Shown here piece by piece: positions 9,634-18,582 of a stretch of 64,000 bases of DNA. Within the stretch, counting starts at the first letter, position 1, and the number at the start of each line of letters is the position of its first letter. Made by a program: the position numbers and the translations under genes. The DNA is taken from contig UQLR01000003.1 of assembly GCA_900541975.1 (NCBI GenBank), forward strand, positions 98,854 through 162,853. The letters are read 5' to 3'. The DNA is from an uncultured Oscillospiraceae bacterium (GTDB lineage: Bacteria; Bacillota; Clostridia; Oscillospirales; Acutalibacteraceae). The notes beneath the pieces were generated by a model. It did not search any database. It had not been told where the DNA came from and saw only the letters and a list, made by a program, of their open reading frames with translations.

Positions 9634-9981
9634 GAGGCTTTTTATTGTAGGTGCAACAACAAAAAAATTGCAAAAATTGGGCAAAAAGAGCGGTAAGGCC
9701 TTTTAAGGATTGTAGCGGTTTTCTTTTACATATCTGTGGATATTGTCTTTAAACTTTGTCGGAAAATTGAACAACCTGTTGCGCCGCTGACAATGTGAAA
9801 AGACAAGGTAACCCTTGTAAAGGGCTTGTACCGCCTAATTAGAATATACTTTCCTGTAACCTGAAATTCTTAGTTTTACAGCGTTTTTTATGATTGTTTT
9901 TTTAAAAAAGGCACTGCATATTTTTAGCAAAAGCATATATAATAATAACGCCATATACACCGTTTAAACGGAGGCGTTTTT
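9634..9981. other. intergenic region before the liv operon
   Basis: About 350 bases without a convincing gene. A small hairpin ACAAGG/CCTTGT lies at 9803-9818 within a segment that weakly recalls a T-box core. TATAAT at 9938-9943 may be the -10 of the liv operon, but its -35 is poor. No known riboswitch class is recognised. Confidence 0.4.
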
Positions 9982-11136
9982 ATGAAAAAGCTGTCGGTGC
10001 TGCTTGTGGAAATACTGCTTTTGGCCGTGTTTTGTATGGCGGCCTGCTCCACTGTGCCGGAACAGGAAAATACTTTGATCCTTGGAGGTATCGGCCCGTT
10101 GACAGGCGATTATGCGACATATGGTGTGTCTGTAAAACAGGGGGCGCAAATCGCAGTAGACCGGATCAATGCTTCCGGCGGCGTCAACGGTATTACTTTT
10201 GCACTGAAATTTGAGGATGATGAAGCAGACCCGGCTAAAGCGGTCAATGCCTACAACCGTCTGATTGACGCTGGAATGACGGTTTCTTTAGGGGCGGTAA
10301 CAAGCGGTGCGTGTATCGCGGTAGCGGGAGAAACACAAAAAGATGGAATTTTTATGATCACACCTTCCGGTTCCCAGAAGGAATGTGTCCAGTATGATAA
10401 TTGCTTTCGGGTTTGCTTTACAGACCCACAGCAGGGAAAAGCATCCGCCGACTATATTGCCAAGAATCTTAACGTGGGAAAAATAGCGGTTATTTACGAT
10501 CAATCAAATGATTATTCCGTCGGAATTACCGAGAGCTTCCGGGAACAGGCAAATGCACACGGACTTGAAATTGTTACAGAACAGGCTTTTACAGAGCAGA
10601 CCAACACAGATTTTCATGTGCAGCTGCAAAAAGCAAAAAGTGCCGGAGCAGATTTGATTTTTCTTCCTGTTTACGCGCAGGAAGCGGCTTCGGTTCTGAT
10701 ACAGGCACAAAAGGCCGGAATAGGGATCCCGTTTTTTGGCTGCGACGGACTGGATGGGCTTTTTGAGAAACTTGGTGCAGGTAATGCGGACGCGGCGGAA
10801 GGGGTTATGTTCTTAACACCGTTTAGCGCAGACGCTGACGATGTGCAGACAAAAAGCTTTGTCGCGGCTTACCGGAGCGCTTACGGTACAACGCCCGACC
10901 AGTTTGCGGCGGACGGTTATGATGCTGTATACACCGTGAAAGAGGCTATGGAAAAGGCCGGTATCCGGGATGTATCGATCGGAATTCGTGCGCTTGGCGA
11001 ACAGCTTACGGAGGCAATGACCCAAATTCAGGTAAGCGGGCTGACCGGTGCCATGACCTGGACGGAGGATGGCGAGCCTTCAAAGCAGGCAAGGGCAGTT
11101 ACTATTAAAAAAGGAAAATATGTTTTTGTAAAATGA
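9982..11136 (+). CDS. livJ: branched-chain amino-acid-type ABC transporter substrate-binding lipoprotein
   Basis: A 384-residue periplasmic-binding-fold type I receptor anchored outside the membrane. The N terminus is a lipoprotein signal (MKKLSVLLVEILLLAVF, then lipobox MAAC at about residue 21). The Peripla_BP_6 core begins LILGGIGPLTGDYATYG, where ligand-binding residues of Leu/Ile/Val receptors lie. It captures the ligand for LivHMGF encoded just downstream. Branched-chain amino acids are the family default, but related receptors bind amides or urea, so specificity is inferred. A GGAGGC site precedes the ATG. A terminator hairpin separates it from livH. Confidence 0.92.
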   Translation: MKKLSVLLVEILLLAVFCMAACSTVPEQENTLILGGIGPLTGDYATYGVSVKQGAQIAVDRINASGGVNGITFALKFEDDEADPAKAVNAYNRLIDAGMTVSLGAVTSGACIAVAGETQKDGIFMITPSGSQKECVQYDNCFRVCFTDPQQGKASADYIAKNLNVGKIAVIYDQSNDYSVGITESFREQANAHGLEIVTEQAFTEQTNTDFHVQLQKAKSAGADLIFLPVYAQEAASVLIQAQKAGIGIPFFGCDGLDGLFEKLGAGNADAAEGVMFLTPFSADADDVQTKSFVAAYRSAYGTTPDQFAADGYDAVYTVKEAMEKAGIRDVSIGIRALGEQLTEAMTQIQVSGLTGAMTWTEDGEPSKQARAVTIKKGKYVFVK

Positions 11137-11158
11137 ACTGCCGTGTTTTGACCAGCAG

Positions 11159-11189
11159 GCAGAGCACAGTGGGCTCTGCTCTTTTTTAT
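11159..11189 (+). terminator. intra-operon terminator between livJ and livH
   Basis: GCAGAGC (11159-11165) pairs with GCTCTGC (11173-11179), then TCTTTTTTATTTT. As no promoter is evident before livH, partial read-through probably lowers permease expression relative to the receptor. Confidence 0.82.
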
Positions 11190-11237
11190 TTTAGACAATA
11201 TGTTAAAACGCACCCGGCAAAACAGACGGAGGATACA

Positions 11238-12113
11238 ATGGAATTTTTATCCAGCTTTATTACCGGCTTGAGTCTTGGCAGCATTTATGCGCTGATTGCA
11301 CTTGGTTATACAATGGTTTACGGCATAGCAAAAATGTTAAATTTTGCGCATGGAGATATTATTATGGTGGGAGCTTTTACAGTTATTGTAACAACTAGTA
11401 TGGCTATGCCGCCTGCCGTATCTGTTTTTCTTGCAATTTTTGTCTGCGTGGTTTTGGGAATTATCATAGAAAGGGTCGCATATAAACCGCTAAGAAATGC
11501 ATCGCCCCTTTCAGTTTTAATCACTGCTATAGGCGTGGGCTATTTTTTACAAAGCCTGGCGCTGCTTGTTTTTGGAACAGGGAGAAAACCATTCCCCAAT
11601 CTATTAAATCTTGCGCCAATCCATATAACGGACAACCTGGTCATACAGGGGGCTTCTGTAGTTACGCTTGTAGTTACGCTTGTGTTGATGACCGCTGTGC
11701 TTTTGTTTATTAACAGAACAAAAACGGGCAGGGCGATGACAGCAGTGGCAGCGGACAGAGAAGCCGCTCAATTGATGGGCATAAATGTGGATAAAATGAT
11801 TGCCCTGACTTTTGCAATCGGCTCTGCACTTGCCGCGGTTGCAGGCCTGTTTTATGGGCTTTCTTACGACTATATAGGGCCATATACCGGCGCTATGCCG
11901 GGGATAAAAGCTTTTGTGGCGGCTGTTTTTGGAGGAATAGGAAGCGTGCCGGGCGCATTTTTGGGAGGTATATGCCTTGGGTTGACAGAGAGCTTTGCAA
12001 AAATGCTGAATTTAAGCCAGTTTGCCGATGCAATTGTATTTGGAGTGCTGGTGGTTGTACTTGTTATCAAGCCTGCAGGCTTATTGGGTAAAAAAGTTAC
12101 GGAGAAAGTGTAG
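11238..12113 (+). CDS. livH: branched-chain amino-acid ABC transporter permease LivH
   Basis: A 291-residue integral membrane subunit with about eight hydrophobic segments. The N-terminal GLSLGSIYALIALGYTMVYG and the NFAHGDIIMVGAF signature are characteristic of LivH. The cytoplasmic coupling region includes AAQLMGINVDKMIALTFAIG. It pairs with LivM to form the channel. The start at 11238 has ACGGAGG upstream; the longer in-frame extension runs through the terminator hairpin and is rejected. It is followed by livM after 9 bases. Confidence 0.95.
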   Translation: MEFLSSFITGLSLGSIYALIALGYTMVYGIAKMLNFAHGDIIMVGAFTVIVTTSMAMPPAVSVFLAIFVCVVLGIIIERVAYKPLRNASPLSVLITAIGVGYFLQSLALLVFGTGRKPFPNLLNLAPIHITDNLVIQGASVVTLVVTLVLMTAVLLFINRTKTGRAMTAVAADREAAQLMGINVDKMIALTFAIGSALAAVAGLFYGLSYDYIGPYTGAMPGIKAFVAAVFGGIGSVPGAFLGGICLGLTESFAKMLNLSQFADAIVFGVLVVVLVIKPAGLLGKKVTEKV

Positions 12114-12122
12114 GCGGGTAAA

Positions 12123-13118
12123 TTGAAAAGAGATCCGTTTCAAGCAGCAGCGCAAAGCAAGTGGATTACTTGTGCAATTTTGCTTGCCGCATTTGCCGCT
12201 GTTTTTTTTATGGACCAGCTTGGTATACTTTCAAGGCAGATAAAAGGTTTGCTTGTACCTGCTTCGATCAACATGATTTTGGCAATTTCTTTAAACCTGA
12301 TTGTGGGCTTTTTGGGAGAGCTTTCCCTTGGGCACGCAGGCTTTATGGCAGTGGGGGCGTATGCGGGATGCTTATTTTCCATTTTTTCAAAAGAAGCTTT
12401 GCCTGCGGCGGTCCGTTTTCCGCTTGCCCTTTTGGTTGGCGGAATACTTGCAGCCGTTTTTGGTTTTTTGATTGCAATTCCGGTTTTAAGGCTTAAGGGC
12501 GATTATCTGGCAATTGTAACGCTTGCTTTTGGGCAGATTATCTGTTCTGTAGCAATGAATCTGAATATTACAGGCGGTCCGTCGGGTTTAAAGGGTACGC
12601 CGCAGGACGCCAGCTACCCTGTCGCTTTTATACTGGTGCTTCTAACGGTGATGATTCTCAGTAATGTAATGGATTCGCGGTATGGCAGAGCGATTGCCTC
12701 CATTAGAGATAGCCGGATTGCAGCATCCTGTATGGGAATTTATGTAACCCGCTACAGGTTATGTGTGTTTGCTTCGGCCGCATTTTTTGCAGGAATTGCA
12801 GGTGTTTTGTACGGACACAATATCAGTATTCTGCAGGCTTCTGTTTTTGACTATAATAAATCGGTTGAAATTTTGGTTATGGTTGTTTTAGGCGGTATGT
12901 ACAGCATTAGAGGTTCGGTTATTGCAGCGGCGGTTATTACTGTGCTGCCGGAACTGTTCAGAGGCGCAGACGAATACCGTATGCTGTTTTATTCTATAAC
13001 CCTGGTTGGAATTATGCTTTTAAAAACGAATGAGCCGTTTCAAAATTTTAAGACACGGCTGTTTAAAACGGCGCTATACACAAGAAAAGAAAAGGTGGTT
13101 GTAAAGGAGGATATTTAA
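12123..13118 (+). CDS. livM: branched-chain amino-acid ABC transporter permease LivM
   Basis: A 331-residue permease with about ten membrane segments. Family signatures include SLNLIVGFLGELSLGHAGFM and the loop ASCMGIYVTRYRLCVFASAA that couples to the ATPases. The likely start is the TTG at 12123, 9 bases after the livH stop; the upstream site is a weak GGCGGG. A two-base gap separates it from livG, showing tight co-translation. Confidence 0.93.
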   Translation: MKRDPFQAAAQSKWITCAILLAAFAAVFFMDQLGILSRQIKGLLVPASINMILAISLNLIVGFLGELSLGHAGFMAVGAYAGCLFSIFSKEALPAAVRFPLALLVGGILAAVFGFLIAIPVLRLKGDYLAIVTLAFGQIICSVAMNLNITGGPSGLKGTPQDASYPVAFILVLLTVMILSNVMDSRYGRAIASIRDSRIAASCMGIYVTRYRLCVFASAAFFAGIAGVLYGHNISILQASVFDYNKSVEILVMVVLGGMYSIRGSVIAAAVITVLPELFRGADEYRMLFYSITLVGIMLLKTNEPFQNFKTRLFKTALYTRKEKVVVKEDI

Positions 13119-13119
13119 T

Positions 13120-13878
13120 TTGGCACTGCTTGTAGCAGAGAATTTGAGTGTTTCTTTTGGCGGGCTTAAGGCGGTTGATCGTTTTCATCTGAAAATAGAA
13201 AAGGGAGAGCTGTACGGATTGATCGGGCCAAACGGAGCTGGAAAAAGTACTGTTTTTAATCTGCTTACAGGTGTGTACAAACCGGAAACAGGCAGCTTTT
13301 ACTTAGACCATGAAAAGCTAAGCGGAAAATCCACAGCAGAGATCAGCCGCAAAGGGATAGCCAGGACTTTTCAAAATATTCGCCTATTTTCAAATCTTTC
13401 TGTATTGGACAATGTAAAAGCGGCGATGAACCGGAAAAATTCATACTCCGTTTTTTCCGCGGCGCTTCGTTTACCAGCGTACCGGAGGGGAGAAAAAAGA
13501 ACGCAGAGGTCTGCTTTGGAGTTGTTAAAGGTTTTTGCATTGGATGCGTCAGCGCACGATTTGGCGCAAAATCTTTCATATGGCCAGCAGCGTAAGTTGG
13601 AAATTGCACGTGCACTGGCAACAGGCCCCAGGCTTTTGCTGCTTGACGAACCAGCTGCAGGGATGAACCCAAAGGAAACGGAAGAACTTATGCAAACAAT
13701 CCAGTTTATCCGTGATCGGTTTCATATGACGATTTTGCTGATCGAACATGATATGCGTCTGGTTTCTGAAATTTGCCAGCGGCTGACTGTGCTTAATTTT
13801 GGAAAGGAAATTGCCAGTGGCGAAACGTCCAATGTATTACGCGATCCGAAAGTGATTTCAGCTTATCTTGGGCAGTAA
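13120..13878 (+). CDS. livG: branched-chain amino-acid ABC transporter ATP-binding protein LivG
   Basis: A 252-residue ABC ATPase. Walker A is GPNGAGKST, the signature is LSYGQQRKLEIARAL and Walker B is LLLLDEPAAGMNP, the last diagnostic for LivG. The C-terminal extension LRDPKVISAYLG is also typical. It starts with TTG at 13120 after an AAAGGAGG site. It forms the ATPase heterodimer with LivF. Confidence 0.96.
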   Translation: MALLVAENLSVSFGGLKAVDRFHLKIEKGELYGLIGPNGAGKSTVFNLLTGVYKPETGSFYLDHEKLSGKSTAEISRKGIARTFQNIRLFSNLSVLDNVKAAMNRKNSYSVFSAALRLPAYRRGEKRTQRSALELLKVFALDASAHDLAQNLSYGQQRKLEIARALATGPRLLLLDEPAAGMNPKETEELMQTIQFIRDRFHMTILLIEHDMRLVSEICQRLTVLNFGKEIASGETSNVLRDPKVISAYLGQ

Positions 13879-13891
13879 GGGGGGAGAATCC

Positions 13892-14605
13892 ATGCCTTTG
13901 CTGAAGGTCACGGATTTACAGGTGCACTATGGCGCCATTCAAGCGGTGAAAGGGATTTCCTTTAAGATTGAGCAGGGGGAAATTGTAGCTTTAATCGGTG
14001 CAAACGGCGCAGGGAAAACGACAATTCTACATGCGCTGTCCGGGCTGCGGCAAACAACATCAGGTTCAGTTCTTTTTTCAGGAACAGAACTTATAAAGAT
14101 GCCCGCGCATAAAATTGTCCGAAAGGGGATTTCCCATGTTCCTGAGGGGAGAAAGATTTTTCATGAGCTTACAGTATATGAAAATTTGAAACTGGGCGCT
14201 TACACAAGAAACAATAAAGCGGAAATTTTTGCATCTATAGAAGCGGTTTATATGCGTTTTCCAAGGCTCAAAGAGCGAAAAAAGCAGGCGGCGGGAACAT
14301 TGTCCGGCGGTGAACAGCAAATGCTTGCCATTGGGCGCGCGCTGATGAGCAGGCCAAAGCTCGTACTAATGGACGAACCTTCCATGGGCCTTTCGCCCTT
14401 ACTGATTAAACAGGTGTTTGAAATGATCCGCAGTATCAACCAAAGTGGGACGACCGTTTTACTTGTTGAACAAAATGCAAAAAAAGCGCTTTCTATTGCA
14501 GACAGGGCTTATGTGTTGGAAACGGGAAAAATTGTTTTACAGGGAAAAGCGGAAGACCTGCTGCACAATAATGAAGTCAAAAAAGCCTACCTTGGAGAAG
14601 CTTAA
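13892..14605 (+). CDS. livF: branched-chain amino-acid ABC transporter ATP-binding protein LivF
   Basis: A 237-residue ABC ATPase. Walker A is GANGAGKTT, the signature LSGGEQQMLAIGRAL, and Walker B VLMDEPSMGLSPLL, the LivF form. The start at 13892 follows an AAGGGGGGAG site; an upstream in-frame alternative overlaps livG and is less likely. It is the last gene of the livJHMGF operon, which supplies all five parts of a high-affinity importer. Confidence 0.95.
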   Translation: MPLLKVTDLQVHYGAIQAVKGISFKIEQGEIVALIGANGAGKTTILHALSGLRQTTSGSVLFSGTELIKMPAHKIVRKGISHVPEGRKIFHELTVYENLKLGAYTRNNKAEIFASIEAVYMRFPRLKERKKQAAGTLSGGEQQMLAIGRALMSRPKLVLMDEPSMGLSPLLIKQVFEMIRSINQSGTTVLLVEQNAKKALSIADRAYVLETGKIVLQGKAEDLLHNNEVKKAYLGEA

Positions 14606-14665
14606 GTGTGCCTTGCTTCCAATATTTGATTTACGGTGCTTTAAGAATTTATACAGACCTTAAAT

Positions 14666-14708
14666 AACCCGGTAAATGGTTTTTCTGTAAAAGCCTTTTA
14701 CCGGGTTG
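14666..14708 (+). terminator. hairpin after livF
   Basis: AACCCGGTAAA (14666-14676) pairs with TTTACCGGGTT (14697-14707). The T tract is poor (GTCATATT). It ends exactly where the candidate sigma-E promoter of sipL begins. Confidence 0.6.
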
Positions 14709-14737
14709 TCATATTGGAACGGGAGCCTACATAGATA
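14709..14737 (+). promoter_or_regulatory. candidate sigma-E promoter of sipL-spoIVA
   Basis: TCATATT (14709-14715), 14-base spacer, CATAGATA (14730-14737). This resembles the Bacillus/Clostridium sigma-E pattern (ATATT, 14 bases, CATAnAnT) with one mismatch, and sipL and spoIVA are known mother-cell sigma-E genes. Confidence 0.55.
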
Positions 14738-14800
14738 TATCGTAGAAACAAATACCGTCGCCGTGGGCGGACAGGTATTAAAAAAGGAGAGATATAGAAT

Positions 14801-16342
14801 ATGGAATACCCGTTGTCAAAAAAAACTTTGTCTGTAAACGAAACGGTATTTGAAGGATGTGCAGAACAGCCGATTGATCTGGATTATAGTCTGCCTGATT
14901 ATTGTCCCGACATGCAGAAAATATTAAAATGCCAGGTCTACCCCAAAATTTTCACCAGAAACATATCCGGTGACAAACTGGATATAGACGGCGCCGCCGC
15001 CGTGCGAATTTTGTATTTGGATTCTGTGAAAAAATCGGTTCGATGCAGCGAGTATACCGTGCCTTTTACCTGTTCGTTCAATTTGAAAACAACGCCGCAA
15101 AATGCGGTGGCGTTTGCATACGCCAAGCCCGAGTACTTAAATTGCAGAGCGTTAAGCCCAAGGCGGCTGGATATTCATGGCGCTTTTTCTGTATGTGCCC
15201 GTGTGGTAAGCAAAACGGAAAAAGAGGCGGTCTGCGGCATAGAAGGAGACGACATTCAAATGAAGACTGCGCTATGCCCTGTTTCAACCGTAACGGGCTG
15301 TACCCAACAGCTTTTTACTATTACGGAGGACATAGAGCTTGGCAGTGGCAAACCGCCGGTAGAGGCAATTTTGCGCAGCGAGGTACGGGCCGCCCTGGCA
15401 GAATGCAAAACAATCACAAATAAAATGATGATGAAAGGCGATTTAAATTTAAGGCTGCTTTATTTGACGGATCTGGATACCGGCGCTACAGAGGTTTTGG
15501 ACTATACGCTTCCAATAAGCCAGATTCTGGATGCCGAGGGAATGGAGGACAATGCCGTCTGCGATACACAGCTTGAGGTATTGACTTATGAAGTAAGAAT
15601 ACGCAACGATTTGTCGGAAAACGACACGATTATCACATTAGAGGCAAAGCTTGCGGTTACGGTTACTTCTTTTGGCGATGAAGAGATACAGGTTGTGACA
15701 GACGCCTATTCCACTGTTTATGATCTGGACCTTGTATTCGGACAGACCTCGTTTTCCAGGCTTCGGTCCATATTTGACGACACCTGTATAAAGAAGGATA
15801 CGGTGGAAGTCAGCACAGATGGGATCAGCAAGGTCATTGATTTATGGAACGAGCACTGTTCAGTCAAGGCGCTTATTGAAAATGGAACGATGATCCTTAC
15901 AGGAAAATTAAATATATGTATTTTAGCACTTGACAATGAAAACGCTCCTTTTTATACAGAACGAACCATTGATTTTACCCAACCGCTGGAGACAGAAGGC
16001 GAGCTGCATGATCTTACGGCGCTTCCAAAGGCGCAGGTAGTGTCTATTAGCTATCGCTTAAACGGCGAAAGCAGCCTGGACCTGCGCACGGAAATTCGGC
16101 TGACGGCTCCAATATTTGAAAACAGAACAATGCGCTGCATATCCTCTGCCGGTGCAAATGAGGAACATTTACGGCAAAAGGACGATTCGGTGGCGCTTAC
16201 CTTGTATTATGCAGATGCTGGGGAAAAGCTTTGGGATATTGCCAGAGAATATTGTATCTGCTGTGATGCGATCAAAACGGAAAACGAACTGACAGAAGAC
16301 ATGGTAACACAGGGGAAAATGCTGCTTATCCCCAATATATAA
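14801..16342 (+). CDS. sipL: SpoIVA-interacting coat protein, DUF3794 and LysM domains (SipL-like)
   Basis: A 513-residue protein with repeated DUF3794/SPOCS segments (starting EQPIDLDYSLPDYCPDMQKI, then two further copies) and a C-terminal LysM domain (about 460-513, YYADAGEKLWDIAREYC...LLIPNI). In C. difficile SipL binds SpoIVA through its LysM domain and is needed for coat attachment to the forespore. Direct adjacency to spoIVA, 16 bases away, strongly supports that role. An AAAAGGAGAG site precedes the ATG. It is expected to act in the mother cell at the forespore surface. Confidence 0.88.
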   Translation: MEYPLSKKTLSVNETVFEGCAEQPIDLDYSLPDYCPDMQKILKCQVYPKIFTRNISGDKLDIDGAAAVRILYLDSVKKSVRCSEYTVPFTCSFNLKTTPQNAVAFAYAKPEYLNCRALSPRRLDIHGAFSVCARVVSKTEKEAVCGIEGDDIQMKTALCPVSTVTGCTQQLFTITEDIELGSGKPPVEAILRSEVRAALAECKTITNKMMMKGDLNLRLLYLTDLDTGATEVLDYTLPISQILDAEGMEDNAVCDTQLEVLTYEVRIRNDLSENDTIITLEAKLAVTVTSFGDEEIQVVTDAYSTVYDLDLVFGQTSFSRLRSIFDDTCIKKDTVEVSTDGISKVIDLWNEHCSVKALIENGTMILTGKLNICILALDNENAPFYTERTIDFTQPLETEGELHDLTALPKAQVVSISYRLNGESSLDLRTEIRLTAPIFENRTMRCISSAGANEEHLRQKDDSVALTLYYADAGEKLWDIAREYCICCDAIKTENELTEDMVTQGKMLLIPNI

Positions 16343-16358
16343 AAAGGAGGAAGTAACA

Positions 16359-17837
16359 GTGGAGGAAAGAAATATTTATCAAGATATAGCCCGCAGGACA
16401 AACGGAGATATTTATATAGGTGTGGTCGGCCCTGTCAGGACGGGAAAATCTACGTTTATCAAACGCTTTATGGATACGCTTGTAATCCCCAACATTGAAA
16501 ACGACAGCCGCCGCGACCGCGCGGTTGATGAATTGCCGCAGTCGGCAGCGGGCAGGACAATTATGACTACAGAGCCCAAATTCATACCGGAAGACGCGGT
16601 AGAAGTGAATATAGGAGGAAACGCCACCTTTAAGGTGCGTATGATTGACTGTGTAGGGTATATTGTCCCCAGTGCAATCGGCTATATAGAAGACGAACAG
16701 CCGCGCATGGTCAAAACACCGTGGTTTGAAGAAGAAATCCCGTTCAACATGGCGGCGGAAATTGGAACGAAAAAGGTTATTACAGACCACTCCACGATTG
16801 GACTTGTAATTACTACAGATGGAAGCATCAGCGATATTCCGCGCCAAGAATATGAAGAAGGCGAGCAGCGCGTTGTGCAAGAGCTTAAAGAAATCAACAA
16901 GCCGTTTGTTGTTTTGCTCAATAGTGTAAATCCCAACGCGCAGGAAACGCATATGCTGGCGGCGGAAATGAGCCGGAATTATCAGGTGCCTGTTGTGCCT
17001 GTAAGTTGTATGGAGTTGGATGAAAACGAAATCAAACGCATTCTGGCACAAATTTTATTTGAATTTCCGATCAAAGAGATTAAGGTGGATATGCCCAAAT
17101 GGGTCTCTTCTCTTGAAAAAGACCATTGGCTGCGCAGCAGTATTTTTACCAGTATTGTAAGTGCAGCGCAAAGCGCTGAAAAAATCCGGCAGGTACAGGA
17201 TATTACAAAAGCAATTGGCAGCTGCGAGCATGTTGCAAATGTACAGATTACCACCATTGATCTGGGGCAGGGGCATGCAAAAATTACGTTAACGCTTAAC
17301 CAAAATCTTTTTTACAAGGTGCTTGGGGAAAAAACAGGCTTTGCAATTCGTGATGAGGGAGATATGCTCGACTGCATGCTGGAACTTGCAAAACTGAAAG
17401 AAGAATACGAGAAGGTGCGCGATGCATACAATGACGTCAATGAAACCGGTTATGGGATCGTTATGCCCACAATGGAGGAATTGACGCTTGAGGAACCGGA
17501 AATTATTAAACAGGGTGGAAAATACGGGATACGCCTGCGTGCCGCCGCTCCATCTGTACATATGCTTAAGACAAAGATCACTACAGAAGTCACGCCTATT
17601 GTGGGGTCGGAACAGCAATCGGAAGAGCTTGTCATGTATCTGCTTAAGGAGTTTGAAGAAAACCCTGCAAAAATATGGGAATCCAATATTTTTGGAAAAT
17701 CAGTGCATGAACTTGTCAACGAGGGGTTGCACAATAAGTTGTACAGAATGCCGGCTGACGCCAGAAATAAGTTAAAGGAAACCATAGAGCGTATTATTAA
17801 CGAGGGTTGCAACGGGTTAATCTGTATTATTCTTTAA
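16359..17837 (+). CDS. spoIVA: stage IV sporulation protein A, coat basement-layer ATPase
   Basis: A 492-residue cytoskeleton-like protein that hydrolyses ATP and polymerises on the forespore surface as a base for the coat. The N-terminal NTPase domain has Walker A GPVRTGKSTFI and the segment TIMTTEPKFIPEDAVE. The C-terminal half ends NEGCNGLICIIL, typical of the family's membrane-anchoring tail. The start is GTG at 16359 after an AAAGGAGG site. It is cotranscribed with sipL, its binding partner, and ends at a perfect terminator. Confidence 0.97.
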   Translation: MEERNIYQDIARRTNGDIYIGVVGPVRTGKSTFIKRFMDTLVIPNIENDSRRDRAVDELPQSAAGRTIMTTEPKFIPEDAVEVNIGGNATFKVRMIDCVGYIVPSAIGYIEDEQPRMVKTPWFEEEIPFNMAAEIGTKKVITDHSTIGLVITTDGSISDIPRQEYEEGEQRVVQELKEINKPFVVLLNSVNPNAQETHMLAAEMSRNYQVPVVPVSCMELDENEIKRILAQILFEFPIKEIKVDMPKWVSSLEKDHWLRSSIFTSIVSAAQSAEKIRQVQDITKAIGSCEHVANVQITTIDLGQGHAKITLTLNQNLFYKVLGEKTGFAIRDEGDMLDCMLELAKLKEEYEKVRDAYNDVNETGYGIVMPTMEELTLEEPEIIKQGGKYGIRLRAAAPSVHMLKTKITTEVTPIVGSEQQSEELVMYLLKEFEENPAKIWESNIFGKSVHELVNEGLHNKLYRMPADARNKLKETIERIINEGCNGLICIIL

Positions 17838-17852
17838 AATATCTAAAAATTC

Positions 17853-17895
17853 ATTTTACCGGCGTTATGAGAAATAACGCCGGTAAAATTTTATA
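17853..17895 (+). terminator. terminator of sipL-spoIVA
   Basis: A perfect 16-bp stem: 17853-17868 pairs with 17874-17889, loop GAGAA, ending in TTTTAT. Confidence 0.88.
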
Positions 17896-18139
17896 TAGAC
17901 CGAAAAACAGCGAAATTTAGTAAAGAATCCAGATAGAAATAAGCTAAATTTACCAAGATGTAATAATCACAAATAAAAATTTATGAAAAAATTAGGTAAT
18001 ATAACAAAGTTTGGGAAAGCTGATAAAAGGGAGTTAAATTAGGATTGCAATATAAATTTTCGTGGGTTATAATAATATGGAAAATTCAAAATGGCGGGGT
18101 ATGCGGTTTTCTGTCACAAAAGGGAGGAACAGAGTAAAT
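17896..18139 (+). other. AT-rich intergenic region before oadG
   Basis: No gene is supported. It holds an 8-bp inverted repeat AAATTTAG (17913-17920)/CTAAATTT (17944-17951) of unknown meaning and the oadG promoter at its end. Confidence 0.4.
18045..18073 (+). promoter_or_regulatory. sigma-A-type promoter of oadG-oadB
   Basis: -35 TTGCAA (18045-18050), 17-base spacer, perfect -10 TATAAT (18068-18073). The start point near 18080 excludes translation from the in-frame codon at 18062. Confidence 0.85.
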
Positions 18140-18538
18140 ATGTCTGATAATATCAGTCTTTCAGTTACGTTGCTTATCACTGGATTTGTCGTTGTATTTC
18201 TTGTTTTGATTTTGCTGATCGCGATTATCAAGCTGTACAGCACAGCTGTGTACAACGCACAAAACAGGAGCGCGCAAAAAAAAGCTGAAAAAGAGCGGCA
18301 GGCGCGTCTTGCAGAGCAGGAAGCGTTAAAGAAAGAACAGGTTGTTTCTTCTGTGCAGAGCCCTTCCGATGAAGCAAACGGAGCAGGCGTCTCACTGGAG
18401 ACGGTGGCGGTTATTACAGCGGCGGTAGATGCCATGTATGGTACGGGCCGAGCTAAAGTGAAGAGCATAAAAAGACTTCCTCGCACACGTCCTGTATGGA
18501 GTACAGCAGGGCTTATGGATCAGACAAAACCCTTCTGA
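18140..18538 (+). CDS. oadG: sodium-pump decarboxylase gamma subunit (OadG family)
   Basis: A 132-residue membrane subunit of a Na+-translocating decarboxylase. One transmembrane helix (about residues 8-32, [20 protein letters not shown]) is followed by a charged, Ala/Glu/Lys-rich linker and a conserved-looking C terminus ([13 protein letters not shown]). The gamma subunit links beta to the carboxyltransferase and holds the complex together. The start at 18140 has AGGGAGG upstream, and the promoter position supports it. It lies 44 bases before the beta-subunit gene. Confidence 0.85.
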   Translation: MSDNISLSVTLLITGFVVVFLVLILLIAIIKLYSTAVYNAQNRSAQKKAEKERQARLAEQEALKKEQVVSSVQSPSDEANGAGVSLETVAVITAAVDAMYGTGRAKVKSIKRLPRTRPVWSTAGLMDQTKPF

Positions 18539-18582
18539 GCGCTGCCTGTACCGAGTACAATTGGAAAGGATGTTTTTGCTTT

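Noticed and set aside
9803-9834. Segment AGGGCTTGTACCGCC resembling a T-box core before the liv operon
   Set aside because: It lacks the required UGGN bulge, has no following terminator/antiterminator pair and no specifier stem that I can see.
18062-18139. N-terminal extension of oadG from 18062
   Set aside because: It would begin within the -10 region, before the transcription start, and has no ribosome-binding site. The ATG at 18140 has a clear one.
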